NCBI GenBank assembly: GCA_958298945.1
Contig: OY282610.1
Span: 41,981,667-42,045,666, forward strand
Length of the DNA stretch: 64,000 nt
DNA from: Atherix ibis
Lineage: Eukaryota > Arthropoda > Insecta > Diptera > Athericidae
Direction: 5' to 3'
Shown piece after piece: positions 36,476 through 50,254 of the stretch. The position numbers and the translations under genes were made by a program. A model generated the notes under the pieces. The model saw only the letters and a list, made by a program, of their open reading frames with translations. It was not told where the DNA came from and did no database searches. Positions within the stretch are counted from its first letter, which is position 1. Each line of letters starts with the position of its first letter.

Positions 36476-36503
36476 GGGTGGGGGGAGTGGAGGGTATTGA
36501 GGG
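36476..36503 (+). other. Potential G-quadruplex motif
   Basis: Four G-runs of at least three (GGG, GGGGGG, GGG, GGG) with loops of 1, 6 and 6 nt, on the sense strand of the Lim1 intron. Confidence 0.6.
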
Positions 36504-37659
36504 TTTTTGAGGTAAAACGCTGTCAAACATAAAATCGTGAAATGTGGAATAGAAAATATCGGAAATGAAAATGAGCACAACGAAAAGAAAATAGAATAAA
36601 CAAAATCGTGGAAAAATCAATGAAAAACAATGGAAAAATAATAGAATACAAACACTATCGAAAAGATGACTTCACCAACCACCTCAGCAACCTTCTCACC
36701 AAAGCCAACCTCTCCAAAAACCAACCAATCACCAGCCAACCAACAAAATGAAAGAAAAACCGCACACCATCCTCGAACGAACGAATCACGGAAAACCGAT
36801 ATAACAGTGAAGGCCAAAAAAAATTGGTTGACTACCACTCAATGATTTTCCATAAAAACGAACGAAATTCTGATTTTCCACGTTTCCATGAATTTTTCTT
36901 TAAGTTTTTGTTTTAATTTTTTTTTTTCTTCTTTTATTAACATTTCTTTTTATCGTTTTTGCCCTCGCACACTTTATGCCTCAATAACGAAATAAAAATA
37001 TCCGTAAAAAAAGACAATAATGGCGGCAACCAGAGAGTTAACAGACTCTGGGAACTATAGAAAAAAAAATCCTCTCTTATATTTATTTTTTCTTTCTATT
37101 ATTTTTATTATAATTATTTGAAGGCATTCACTCCATGAACAAGGATGGAATGGTCTTTTGTCTTTCATATGAATATATTTTTTTTTAATTTTCAGTTGTT
37201 GTTATTTTCTTCAGCTATTATTATCGTTGTCACCGCCATTTTTATTAGTGCTGCCACTATGTCTTGGCTGTGTATCAGTAGAATTGGTGCCATCATTTAC
37301 AATATTGTACTTGTATAACTGAAATGAAGTCGCGTCCTATTTTTTCCTATGATCATACTTATAAGTTAGTTAGTCCTCCAGTTATCAAGAAACGATTTTT
37401 CAAGATTTACTATTTTTACTAACCACTACCAAACGTACCATTGTTATTATACGAGGCGAACGTGTTATATTTTGCAACTGGTACTCGTACCAGTACGATT
37501 TAATCGAAATGAATTGATTCATCACAGAAACACCATTTAACTACTTTTATAACAAATTAAAACAAAACATAACACAGTAACGATTCTTTACTCTCTAAAT
37601 ATTTTATATGGTAATTTCTTATACGATTACAAAGGCAGTAATAACATTTTCTTATATAA

Positions 37660-38060
37660 AGATTTATCCAATTTGTATTTTGACAAAATAAAGTTCAATT
37701 GCAAAGAAAAAAAATTATAATAAAATTCAAAATTTTGATTTAAAATATTTTTTTTTAAATGAATGCTACAAAACTTTTTGTATGACCCGATTTCTTAGAG
37801 GTAATATATAATGACCTCTTCGGATATTTTAAGTTGTACTTGATTTTTTTTCTTCGCATAGTTCAAACTGTAGAAATTCAGGTAAATTTTGATCTGTATC
37901 CTTTGCAAGATATTAGCCCTTAAATATTCAAATGTTTGTAAATTATTTATGGTATATTAATTTAATTTATGATGGCATTTTATTTTGCAAAATCTTAGAT
38001 GTCAATTGACATCATAACATCTCGAAACTATACGTTATAGGAACTTTTTGCAATGAAATC
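37660..38060 (-). mobile_element. NKQNCRIW-class transposon fragment in the Lim1 intron
   Basis: The 3' terminal motif TTTATCCAATTTGTATTTTG is at 37667-37686. It is followed by the C-terminal region (CTTCGGATATTTTAAGTTGT, like TTTTCGGATATTTCGGGCTG in the 3.4-kb copy) and a segment near 37990-38050 corresponding to the ISRxGDV block. Highly decayed. N-terminal half not seen. Confidence 0.5.
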
Positions 38061-39239
38061 TAAATGATATCGTAATAATAATTTTTTTTAAACATTTATT
38101 AAAAGCACATATAAAATAAAAAAAATTTTAATTAAAATCCTAAAGTTCAGGTAAAATAAAAAAAAAACCATAATCGTGCTCTATTTTACATCTGCCGAAA
38201 TGTGGTTATAGCAGAACTATAATTTTTAGAAATATTAAAAAAATTTCAAGTTTTAGTCTATATAAAAAATATCATTAAAAAAAATTACAATAATATACTT
38301 ATTTTTATTATTATCCATTACTATTTCTTAAAGGCTTAGATTCAATTTTTTTGAGCGAATATAAAATTTATTTGAATAAAATTAATATTTACAAATGTTT
38401 ACATTAAAAATTTTAAATCCTCTTAAAAAATAATTCAATACCAAAACTAACAAATTTTATAAAATTTAGCTTTTTAATAATAAATTTCTAATTTTATTTA
38501 TACCCATGAAAAATTTGTTCAATATTTCTATAAAAAGCTTTTGATAATTATGAGATATTAAAAATTTTATTATTACTTTTGTTTAAGAATTTTTTTTAAC
38601 TATTAGAAAATATGAGAAAAATATTTTTCATGGGGCTTAAAAATTTTATTTATTTATAATTTTATAGTTTTTTTTCTTGACTTAAAAAAATTGAAAATTA
38701 TAGTATGATTACGAAAAAAAAAAAAAATTGAAGTAAACAATTTCTAAGCCATTTGTAAAATTGAAAGACACAAAATTTTGCAAAGATAATTGATTCGACT
38801 TTTTTTTGGATAAAACTTCAATTTTAAAACGATTTATCATTAAAAGTTGGATCTCATATTGTCTAAATAGAAATATTGTAAAATTTCCATCAGTTTGCAT
38901 ACGGAAAAAAGCTTCTTATTCAATATAAAATTTAAAAATCTCTAATTTGTTAAAAATAAAACTTTCTTTCTATTATTATTTAAAATTATTTTTATTTGAT
39001 AAAAACTGAACAATAGTAAAGAAAATATCGAACAATTTTTAATTAAATAATTTCGATTATGAATAGTTTAATTTAAATTTAAATAAATTATTCTGACCAC
39101 ACCGGAGAAAATTTTGAAAAAAATTTTTTAGTTTAATTTTGGAAATTATAATTGGCATTTTTGTAAAAAAAAAAAAATTAAGATCTATCAAGTATATTGG
39201 CACCATATTGTAGTATACTAGAAAATAAATAAAGTAAAT

Positions 39240-39600
39240 AAACTGGGATCACTGTTAGCGATCTAGAAACACTAAGTATATGACCCTATAAACTGTCATG
39301 AGCGAAGTTGTATTTTTGAGATGCGTTAGGAAGATTGAAATAGTGAAATTTGGGGCTACGATGACCTATCAAAATTTAATTTAACCAGTTTGACTTATAA
39401 AAAAATGCAAAGAGAGCATACGTATTTTAGTGGCAAAAAGGCATTTCTGAAGTGTGCCTTGAACATTAAAAATTGTTGGAGTCAGAAAAATAGTTGTTAT
39501 CCACTATAAGAATGCTTCTTGTCACGCAAAATTCACAGGGACTTAAATCAAGTGAATACAGGGGCTACGTCACCACAAAAATCCTCTTTTTTTATAAAGG
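39240..39600 (-). mobile_element. Possible mariner-like trace in the Lim1 intron
   Basis: On the minus strand PLYSLDLSPCEF (about 39535-39570) resembles the mariner PPYSPDLSPCDF block, with the third catalytic Asp changed to Glu. Nothing else is clear, so this rests on one motif. Confidence 0.3.
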
Positions 39601-41709
39601 CATCCCCTTTATTCTACATCTCACTTTTCTCGGCTGATGTGACTGTATTTAAGCAGTATCGATAACATCCAAAGTAGTGTAACCTAAAAGCTGAAAGCGA
39701 TTTTAGTATAAGCCTTTCATCATTTCCACGAAGCGTAGAAATAGTGCCGCCACTGTCCAAGTGAACTACTTTGCAGTGTAAATAAAATTGTTGCAAAAAA
39801 AAATCAATCTAATTACTTATATCCAAATTTTCGTAACAAAAAAAAAATTAAATTCTTACAAAATATCACAGATACGCAGTAGCTTAAAAAATTTGCAAAT
39901 AAAAAAATTGCATTCTCATATTTACCTTAAATTAACTACTGACCATATCGAAATTGGGTGCGTACTTGAAAATAAACCTCACCAACTCCATTTAGCTTTG
40001 AATTTATTGGTTATGAACGTGGACTACTCAGCCTTGGAAGTGTCTAAGCTTTTACACCATAACTAACCAACCAGCCACTATTAAGTGTGAATTGTCCATG
40101 ACAGCTAATACCATAAACAGTGGATATCAATCTACTATTAGTTGTTAGTTGACGAAAAAACAAAATATTCCAAAACAGATCGTGCTTATATCATCAACCG
40201 TATAAAAACATGGTCACTCCAAGCAATCAGTACGTTTCGCACGGGTTAGAAGCACTTCTAAAACAACAACAACAACAAAAAACACAAAAAAACTAATCGA
40301 CCTTAGGCTTAAAATATGGAAAAAAAATACTAACCAAAAACGCATTTTCGAACAAAATAGAAAGAAATTTATCTGATCAATAGTAACAAAAACCAAAAAA
40401 TAAAACAAAAAAAAAACATGGAAGAAATCCACAACGACATCTGGAGGCTAGTTTTGAATATGATCCAATTTATAAAAAATCAAATAAAATTAATTGGAAA
40501 AAATGCTGAAAACAATACAATCAGTCCATTGGCCATAGTTTAGCAGCGCAACTAATTATCCAGCAAAAAGCAAATAAATTCGATTGTCAACAAAATCGAT
40601 TCTATGTGACTGAGTGAGTACCTTCTTTGTACATTTTCCACTTGATTCCGACTTTTTTTCCCTTGAGCACATCTAAACAAAAGTCAAAAAAAAAAAAACG
40701 CCATTTTGATTGTTTTCGAATTTAACTTCCTTCACGGTATAGACAAACTTAACCAAAAAAAAAAAAAAAAAATTTTTTTATAAAATTTAAAAAAGAACCG
40801 CTCGTTTTGGTTGACTTCAATTTTGATCACAAATAAATTCGGATGTTCGTATTTGAACTAATTTGGTACGCGCTCCACTCAAATTTACCGTTTATGGCAT
40901 CTTATCTCAACATGGGGGCCTAATTATCTAAACTTCTGACGATAAATTCATGCTTATTCAATTTAGGCTGAAATTATAGTTTTCGAAATTAAAGTCGATA
41001 ATTTTTGTCATGTGGGGATGCTAGTATGGATACTATCTAGTCGTAATAGTAGCGGGGAGGCTACTTTTAGACGAGTTTTATGATAAATATTATATTTCCT
41101 TAACAAAAAAGTTATATGAAATTAAAAATTATATTATTTTTAATTAGCTTCTTTCATTGTTGACCCGAAATTATCTTCATTTCATGGACCCGATCTTTAT
41201 TTGTTGACGCGAAAATTAGACGGCAGTCGGTATTTTTTAAATATTTCCTCAATGGCGGGCGCTATTTTTTACTGTTTTTTTTTTGTAAAGAGCATACAAA
41301 AGGGAGTAATAAAATATTTCCGATAAATAACAAATAATTTGCTCTTAATCGGGTGTTCCTCATTGGCGTGATCCACTCTCTTTGATTGGATATCAGGACT
41401 TGGATGGAAAATATCAAAAAAAAAAATTTCTACGAGGTGTCGCTGTTCTACGAGATGTCACTGTTCTAGTGCTGAAATTTTAACATTCTAAAAAAAAAAA
41501 TATTTTCTATTCTATTTTAAGAAAAAAAAAACCATTCCTGAGTGTCGACATATCAGATGAAATTGGGACATTCCTCAATTATTCATGATCTTTTGTTTTG
41601 ATCAAATTTTTTTTTCAAAATAATTTCAAATAGTCAATACTACTCTAAATTTAGTTTTTTTTAAATCTAAGATATTTTATAAGAAAAGCATTTATTTTTG
41701 CATTTACAG

Positions 41710-41930
41710 GCGATATGGAACGAAGTGTAGTGGTTGTGGTCAAGGCATTGCACCGTCCGATCTAGTGAGAAAGCCCAGGGATAAAGTATTTCACCTAAAC
41801 TGTTTTACATGCTGTATATGCAGAAAGCAGCTAAGTACTGGCGAACAACTTTACGTTTTAGATGACAATAAATTTATTTGTAAAGACGATTATCTGCTTG
41901 GTAAAGCGCCTGGACAACAATCCTTGAGCG
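41710..41930 (+). CDS. Lim1: LIM-homeobox gene, exon encoding LIM domain 2 (Lim1/Lhx1-Lhx5 type)
   Basis: Internal exon encoding the second LIM finger. The acceptor TTTACAG ends at 41709 and the donor GTAAGT begins at 41931. Its first base completes the Arg codon split by the previous exon, giving NDFFRRYGTKC across the junction, exactly as in Lhx1. The finger reads C-x2-C-x18-H-x2-C-x2-C-x2-C-x19-C-x2-D with all ligands present. [36 protein letters not shown] and KDDYLLGK are family hallmarks. The exon ends in phase 1 within GQQSLSG, at the start of the variable linker before the homeodomain. No homeobox exon was found to the window end, so the next intron is either over 22 kb long or carries a linker exon too divergent to recognise. 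Confidence 0.92.
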
Positions 41931-42990
41931 GTAAGTAAAAAAGCTGGATTTTCCTTATCCTTATACAGAAGTAATAGTATTCGAACTATATAAAAAATAT
42001 ATAGTTAAAAAATCAAAGTCTTCCCCTTAAGTTAACTGTTTTAAAATTATTGAAAAGTCTTCGAATTAAATTTGAAAAACATTGTTAGCCAAATTTTAGA
42101 TATTTTGAGATACCCAATTTAGGAGTTTTCTACACACTATTTAGGAGAAATTTTGTGAGGAAGTACGACCCTAATGTAATTATGATTTGATAATAAATAA
42201 ATATTGAAAAATATATTAAATAAATTTTAACACAAGAGAATTTTTGAAATTCGCCAACCAGAGAAGGATTCGTCTTCATTACGTGTGATCGTTTACTTTT
42301 CCATTTTAATACCAAAAGAAATCACCAATTCCTATAAGCATAATATATATTTTTTTAAACTATTTTCTTTAAACAAAAAATCAAAATAAAATTTTTTAAC
42401 TTAAAATTATTGTTTTTATATAAAAAAAAATACTATATTTTCATATAATATTAAGATAATTAAAAATAAAGTCAGAAAATTTACAGAGTCTTGACTTTTT
42501 TTTAAAAATTTTAATTACAATAAATTTTATTATTTTATTTATAATCTATTTTAAAAGCATATCTATAATATTTTTAATAATTTTTGGATTATTATATAAA
42601 TATTTTATAGTATTTATTATTTAAGGATATTTATTTATTGGAAAAAAAATTTATTCTACCTATAATAATTTCTACCTATAATAATTTCTTAAAAATAGTT
42701 GGAAAATCTCGAAAAATTTGTTAACAACGCAATATAAAAAGTACTTCAAAACCTTTTGTAAATAAAGCTCATATCTTTATAGAAAATTAAAACAAAATTT
42801 TTTATTATTGAAAACCTTCAAGAAGGGAAGAAAATGAAAAGAAAAATCCATGGAATAATGGGAGAAATTGAATTTTATCAAATTTTATGGGTAAAAATTC
42901 TTTTATAGGTCCTTGAATTAATCCTTTAATATTAGGGAAATTTTTAATCAGATTAGAATTATTTTATTTTTGTACGAGAAATAAATTTTT
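41931..42990 (+). other. Lim1: Start of the following Lim1 intron
   Basis: Begins with the donor GTAAGT. Very AT-rich, with a small duplication TTCTACCTATAATAATTTC at 42655-42688. No coding sequence. Confidence 0.7.
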
Positions 42991-42994
42991 CCAT

Positions 42995-43605
42995 ACAAAC
43001 AATTATCCAATTTGTACTCTGGAATGTAAAATTTATTAAAATATAATAAAAAATTTAAATTTAATTATAATTTTATTAAACTATATTTTCTAAATTTTGC
43101 CATTATATTATCATATATAATTGTTATAAAATTCAAATAAGTTTTGCAAAATTTCTTCAAGGACTCGACCATATATTTGATGACATTTTCGTATATTTTA
43201 GGCTGTAAATCGGCCTTTTTTGACGGAGGTTTTGTTTCTAAATGTTCTAAAGTGCAAAAATTATTTGTTTAAATATAATTTGTTAACATAATTTTATAAT
43301 AATACACATAAGTTCAACATTGTAAAATCTCATGATCTCGGAGACCAATTGTACATTTGGACCAAAAAAAAATTCGGTTGTCATACGGCCATAGCGCTCC
43401 GATTAATGGGCTCTACTTTATTTTTAAAGAAATATGGGACGAATGACATCTTCATACAAAAATGTATACCTTTCCGTGAATACAATGGCTTATTCACAGT
43501 TACTTATATTTTTTTAAACCTTATATATGATAATTTTACTTATTGACATATTCTTTAAACGAGAAATAAGCCTCATTGCTAAGGAAAATTTTCTTCGAAA
43601 CGTGG
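42995..43605 (-). mobile_element. Degenerate NKQNCRIW-class transposon, best preserved motifs
   Basis: Minus strand. LSNEAYFSFKEYVNK then NYHI (about 43540-43600) match SDEAHFxLxGYVNKQNCRIW, with the first catalytic Asp changed to Asn. ERYGRMTTEFFFGP (about 43365-43406) matches ERYxxMITEFFWP, after which a deletion joins to the ISRxGD region. The 3' terminal motif AATTATCCAATTTGTACTCTGG is at 43002-43023. Lies in the Lim1 3' intron. Confidence 0.65.
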
Positions 43606-43609
43606 GGCT

Positions 43610-46600
43610 ACGATTTAATAATATATTAATTTATTATAGACTTGAAACTAAGTAACAATAATTATAAATATAATTTAGCAGTAATAAAATATTAAGAAAT
43701 AGAATCATACTTTGCAAATTGTCAAATGAACATAATGACAGTCCATATTTATAATTTAAATAAAATTTAAATTTTAAAATTTTAACGAAAGCAATTCGCA
43801 CACATTCAATCAATTCAAATCATGTTTGTACAACGTTCACACAAAATTTCTGTTTGTTATAATTCGTAGCCTGGAAATGAATACTAGACTATGGAATTGG
43901 AAACATGGAAAAGTACATTTGCAGTTTATTTATAGAAGGTTCAGACGCTTGGCTTCATCGAAACTAGTAAAGAATATTTTGATGGAGCCAAGCAATGAAC
44001 CGGCATTAAAAAACTGTCCAATGCAAATTGGACAGCCATAAAAACTAAGTAACTTGATTATAAGCCTATGTTTGGGGGGAAACAATTCCGGTGGCAACTT
44101 AGAACTGGAGTGTTTTAATTTTGAGTACAACTGCAAAATTAAAACCAAATCGAAGTCGGTGATGAAACAGTGCATTCGTATAAGATTGTGAAGATTTTAA
44201 AATTTTAACCCATTAGTTTTTAATTTCTGTCGGAATTGTGTTCTCACCATATGAGCAAGTCTGTACCCAAGAAAAAAAAAAGAATTCTTCAGTTTTTAAT
44301 TTTTTGGACCTCCGACCATCAAATGAAAATTAAAATTTGGAAGACATTAAACGTAAATGGTCCAAATATTCTAGACACGAGTTTCTTAATATGTTTAATA
44401 TATTTTTAACAATTTGTTAATTGACAAGAGACTGCGCTTTTCAAACTTCAAATTACATATTGGACAACCCTTTTTTTACCGAAGAAAATTTTTTTTTTTT
44501 TAATTTAACTTTTTCTAATTTTTTATTAAATTATAATTATAATTTCTCGTAGTCTTTAATCATGTTTAAAAACTTTAAAATCAAAACCATTCATCGTATG
44601 CTGTCAATTCGATGATCAACCAAACTGACTGAGAAAAAACAAGCAAAAAAAAAACTGTATAAATAAAATTTACATATAATCGCAATTGACTTCTATCAAT
44701 ACTCATTTTATGTAGTCAATTTTCCCAAAATCAACAATTCTAGCTAGTGAATTTTTCATATATATTCTACTGTTAATCTGCATACGAACAGCCCCCTTAT
44801 CACAATCAAAACTTTATTAGGAATTTTTACTCTTGTCTCTTCTTAGAATTAATATTGTAACTGTTACGATTTAGCTTAAATATCAGCCATTTTTTTTTAC
44901 TTAGTCCGTTAACCATTTGGTATAAGAAAATTTAACTGAACCAGGAAATTCACCAAAAACGAATATTATCGAAGCGTTAAAATGGTGGCAGTAAAGAGAA
45001 TGAAAATTTGTATGTATATACGTGGAAAATGTTGGGAATCATCATTTTGACAATGCTAGGCTATGACAGCAGAAAATCATACAAAAATCGAAGAAATATA
45101 ATCCTTGGAATGGTATATTTGATTTAACTATTTTTCGAATTGTTTTTCTTTTAAGTCATCGTTATTTGAACGGAATGGTTGTCTTGAGGGATGCGATATC
45201 TGTCACAATTGTTATTCGAACGAACTCTCTTTTTTTCGATTGTTTAGCATAAACTCTCATCCCTAAGAAAAATTTCATTTAACAGATAATACTCGAATAT
45301 CGTATATAATATAAACAAACTGGTGGGTGACTGGAGTCCAAATAAAACGAAATACACATTTATAAAATTAATGGTTGAATAGTCGTAAAATCCAAACAGA
45401 CAATACATATACAATCCGCATTTATTCGTACCACAATTTGACTGAACATAGTGCCAACCCCAAAGCTGATCGATGGAACACTAAACCGAAAATGGAAACC
45501 GGGTTGTGCTCGTCGAATCGTCCACAAGGCAGCAATCAGATGACTTGGCTCTTGTTCGAATATCGAATTTTATCGTTTCATTCATCAATGATTGCCTGGA
45601 GTATATGGTATCCAAACGGTCGCCCCACTGTCAATGTGGCCTGCTCATCAACAAACTATGGCCCTACTACCACTACTACTACTAATACTACTACTACTAC
45701 TACAACCGCAGATGCCATCTCCATAAAAAGTGTTTGTATTATAAAAACTAATTTCACCTACTCGATGGTATATTTTTATAAGACTTCATTTATGAAAATT
45801 TTATAACACAGTCGTTTCGTTTGCCATAGTATATAGTCTTGTTAGTCGTTGTTATATGAATTTATGCATGTATGCGAGAAACTCACCCTTTCCCTTAAAA
45901 TTTTCTATCGATAAGAGCATTTATTTTTCTACACTTGAAAAGTTTCTTTTGTTGGATACACACCAGCTTATGGCGGTGTGAAAGAGGAAATCAAATCTGT
46001 CGGTCTGCGAAGTTTTATGAAATGAAAAGTAACGCCACACAAAAAAAATCATGGGGGAAAATAAATATGAATGGTAGAAAAACGTTATATAGATGGGGGT
46101 GGTTGGTAAAATTATGCATCATACGAAAAAAATAATAGGGGATGAATATAGCCAATAGCAAAAGATCTTTGGCTAGATAAGCAGAAGACTCCGAATAGAC
46201 AATCCAAAACAAAAATACTCGAATCAGAACCAACATTCACTGTAATTTTACAATACAAACAAATACCAATAAAATAAGAAAAAAAAAATGTTTGATTTTT
46301 CCTGCAAGCATATAGACACTACCACAACTTACTCAACTATTTACATCCACCCATAAACAATATAGAATTCTATATAAAATAAAGATTTTTAAAGCATGTT
46401 CCTTCCAACTTAAGAGAAAGAATTTTTGATAGGAAATACTCATAAAATGCATTTCTTTAAAAAAATTTTTATTAAAATTTTTTCTCTAACGTTGCCTTTG
46501 TTGTCTATGTTAAAATAGAAATAAGTTTTAAAAAAAAAAAATTCTTCTCTATTAAGAAAAAAAAACTATTCCGAAAACAGAGAATATCTTCTTCTTTTTT

Positions 46601-48880
46601 ATTGGCAATCCAAAAATACTAAGAAAAATTTTTTTTAAAATAATTTGAACAAAATTGAGTTTATTTTGAGCGACTGCCATACTTTTATTCGAGGCTTAAA
46701 TATAAAACAAATCGGTTGTGATCTAAGTAAGGAATTTTGCTGCTGCAGGCGGAGACAGGTTCTTATGGATTTCAGATAAAGATGATTTCTTGCACAGTTA
46801 CCGCGAGAATATTGAGGTTGCGACCAGCCACACCATACAATCGTAATGATGACAATATCAGAGCAGCACCTACACTGACATTTAACAACGCGAAAGATTA
46901 CAAAAATTTCAGGTGGAGGGATCTAGGGCTGTGACACTTCACCAAGAAAGTGAACAATTTTTCTCATTTCAGTTAACCAACCCTCGATACCGATTCTTTT
47001 ACATTTTCTATTCAATATTTTCCTGTTATTTTTATCCGGGAAATTTTCCCCACAAATACCATCAACCGTCTGATATTAATGTGTTCGTGATAAAAGTCAT
47101 TTCGAATCATATAATGTATTAAGAATATGTTGATGGAGCGCAAGCCCAGTAGTACTCGAACGCCACCCTTCCTTCGCTCATAGGTTAACCATATTTCATA
47201 CTAGTACAGTTTGTATCCCTTCTTCCACTAAAACTTACATAATTTTTGTATCGAATATCATACACACATGCACATCTACTTATGTATATGAAAATAAATA
47301 TTACAACATAGCCCAAAAGCATTTACAGTTTATTGATGGTGTATAAAGTCTACACTTTATATACTTGTACCACCCACCAACAAGCTTACCATACTACAAC
47401 TTTACCGCAACTTATATTCAAGTACGAGTGTTGTTTCAATATTTCCTTGATATTTTCTATATACTCTCGTACTCGTTATCATCTCACTCTCCTGTAAAAA
47501 AATAATATCCTTGTGCAAGGTGTTGTATACAAATGTCGGTGATATAATCGGCCACCTATAGTATTCCGTTCGTATACGTGTTACCTTTACTAATAATATA
47601 CGAGCGCAAATAAGGGTCGCTTATAGCCATCCGCCATCTATCCGTGCGACTCGTATTCGTACAAATACGAGTAGGTGGTATACGGAATCCATTTCGAGAT
47701 TTTCTGGGGATCTCTGGTCGGTCGCTTCTGCTTCTGGTTTGTCGCTGATATCAAGTACATGGATCGACGACATTATTTATGTATTTACGTGTACAGTACC
47801 AAAGATGTTTCAGCGTTGCTCGTTCACATAGCTGAGCGTATTAATCTTTAATAACATTCGCCTCGTATTCGAATAGGTTCTATGCCTTAAAGTTGCACAC
47901 TCTACCAATTCCAGAGACGATGAATACAGAGTTTCACTTTAAAGCTTTTACCTAATTTTCCAACAAAACAAAAATTCTTCTTTTCTATCATTTAAAATAT
48001 GGTATGACAACAACAAAAAATATTTATGCAATAATAATTCTTTTTTTTAAATACTTTTCACTCAATGATATTTTACAAATATCTCCTATTATTAAAGCTT
48101 GTTATTTTATACCAAGGATTTATAGTAAAAATTATAAAGTTTCTTTATTAAAGAAAAATCAGGAAAAATTTTAATGATTTAACTTTTTTTTATTATGTCC
48201 GTAATTTGTTTTTTTTTTTTTCAAACTGCATTTTATGTAACAAATACCGCTTAAGATCAGTGCATATTTTAGTATTAATATTTTTATCAAAATTACGCAT
48301 CATTTAGTATGTTATGGTAAATCTAGAAACAAAATGGCGGCAACTCTCTATGAAAAATAGTCAATCGTTCGGTGAAAATTGAAGATAAATCTTTGAATGC
48401 CAATAAATTTGTTCGATAATTTTTCTATTTTAGTATTTTAACCATTTTGAACCATTTTAACTGACGCTCGTACCTATTGTATGACATTACAAATTAAAAA
48501 AAAAATATATTAGAAAAATTGTTCTACATTCGAAACTTTTATAGCTTATTAATTAAGTCGTAAAAAATTTTTAATAGGAGATAATTCCAAAAATTTGTTT
48601 ATCAAATTAATAATTAATCATATTTATGTATGCACTTTACTTTTTAAAGATCTCCAGCCATGTGAATAGAAAATTTACTTAAATATATTAAATTATTTTA
48701 CAAAAAAAAACCGTTTCTTTAAAGAAACTTAAATTACTTTTTTCCTATTTAAGGTCTTATTTACCATTTGGTAAAATCTTTTGTTAAAGAAAAGCCTAAA
48801 TTTTTCTATAAACATTTTTTTTTGTATATTTTATTAATGAAAACTTTATATTTTTAAAGAAAAACTTATTCATTGACTCC
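43610..48880. other. Non-coding, probably Lim1 intron; mixed composition
   Basis: No exon or mobile element recognised. The interval 45.3-47.9 kb is less AT-biased and repeat-poor. An ACT microsatellite lies within it. The frame 45375-45806 contains a poly-Thr run created by that microsatellite and no domain. A TACGAGTA octamer is at 47666-47673. Confidence 0.45.
45664..45703. repeat. ACT/TAC trinucleotide microsatellite
   Basis: About 13 near-perfect TAC/ACT units with two interruptions. Confidence 0.9.
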
Positions 48881-49960
48881 TAGTATAATTACATATTTCA
48901 ACAATTTTTTTTTAGTAGTAAAAATGAAAAAGAAATTGTTAAAAACATTAGAAATAAAAAAAAAAAAAAATATTGCAAAAATGCTTTAAAATTTAGAATG
49001 ATTTTGGAAAATTTTAAAAAGCTATTTTAAAATATAAAAAAAATTTATTAATATTAAAAATACCTTAAAATATTTAGAAAAATAAAGAAAAATAATTATA
49101 AAATTAGAAAATATTTAAAATAAAATCCTTTTAAAATTTAAAAAAAAATATATTTTTTCAAAAATCGAAAAACCTTAAAAAAATATATTTTAAGCATAAA
49201 AAAATATTTTGAAAATAAAAAGAATACTTTTAAAATTAACCAAAAAAATATTTTAAATTTAAAAAATATTTTAAAATAATTAGAAAACCTTTTCAAATAT
49301 TGGAAAAAAAATATGTTTTACAATTAAGAAAAGACTTGAAAACTTACAAAAACTTTATAAAAATTTAGAAAAAAAAAAATGTTTCATAAATAAAAATAAA
49401 AAATCTGAAAAACTTCAAAAGAATGCTTCTTAAATAAAAAATAAATAGAATTATTGAAAAAAAAATTATAAAATTAAAAAATAAAAGTTTTAAAATAAAA
49501 TTTTTTTTTTTTAAATTAGAAAATATTTTTAAACATTAAATACAACAAAAAATGTTTAAAACATAAAAAACAATATTTTTAAAGTTAAACTTTTTTTTTA
49601 CAAATTTTAAAAGAAAAACTTTTTTTTTTTACAAATTAAAATTCTATTAAAAAATTTTTTAAAATTTTTGATTAAAATGAAGAATATTGATTTAAAATTT
49701 TAAAAGTATGATAAGGAAATTTAAAAAAAAAAAAAAAAAATATTACTTATTAAAAGTTTAAAGGAAATGTTAAAAATAAAAATAAAAATGTTTCATAAAA
49801 TTATGTTTTAAATATTTTTAAATTTAAATAGAATTGTAACAAATCAAAAAATATTTTCAAATATTAAAAAATAACCATTTTAAGAATTTTGTTAAATTTT
49901 TTATTAAAAAATTGATTAAATAGAAAAAAAGTTTACGAAAAATTTAATTTTATAGAAATT
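48880..49960. repeat. Low-complexity block of almost only A and T
   Basis: About 1.1 kb made nearly entirely of A-runs and T-runs joined by TTTTAAAA and ATATTTTAAA-type words, with only scattered G and C. Units such as AAAATATTTTAAAAT recur without a fixed period. No coding capacity. Confidence 0.85.
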
Positions 49961-50209
49961 AAACTCGTGGTTGAGGAAAAATAATAAAAAATATTCAATT
50001 GAATTTTCAAAATTGTAAAAATTTCCTATGAAAGTGTTAGTTTTAAATAAAGCCAACTTGTTTTAAAGGATTTTGATTAAAACTGAATATTTGCTTGTCA
50101 TTTATTCATAATTTAAGTGATTCATATCAAAATTTCATAGACGGGACTAAAATATGTATGATTAAACGAAATGTGGGTAGATATATTCTGACTACAACTA
50201 TTAATATCA

Positions 50210-50254
50210 CCACTACTTCGACTACGACTACTACTACTACTACTACTGCTACTA
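50210..50254. repeat. ACT/CGACT trinucleotide microsatellite
   Basis: CACTACTTCGACTACGACTA followed by about eight ACT units. Similar to the array at 45664-45703. Confidence 0.9.

Larger units (their letters stand above)
34324..41709 (+). other. Lim1: Lim1 intron between the two LIM-domain exons
   Basis: A GT-AG intron of 7386 bp in phase 2. It holds one old transposon copy (37660-38060), one possible mariner trace (39240-39600), a C-rich tract (about 35705-35722), a G-quadruplex-type motif (36476-36503) and repeat-poor sequence at 35.2-37.5 kb. A stretch at 35190-35274 looks like a small exon between CAG and GTAAAC, but it would put a stop in the incoming frame. No other gene seen. Confidence 0.85.

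Noticed and set aside
45375..45806. 143-codon frame with poly-Thr
   Set aside because: The Thr run is a translated ACT microsatellite, there is no domain, and the surrounding composition is intronic.
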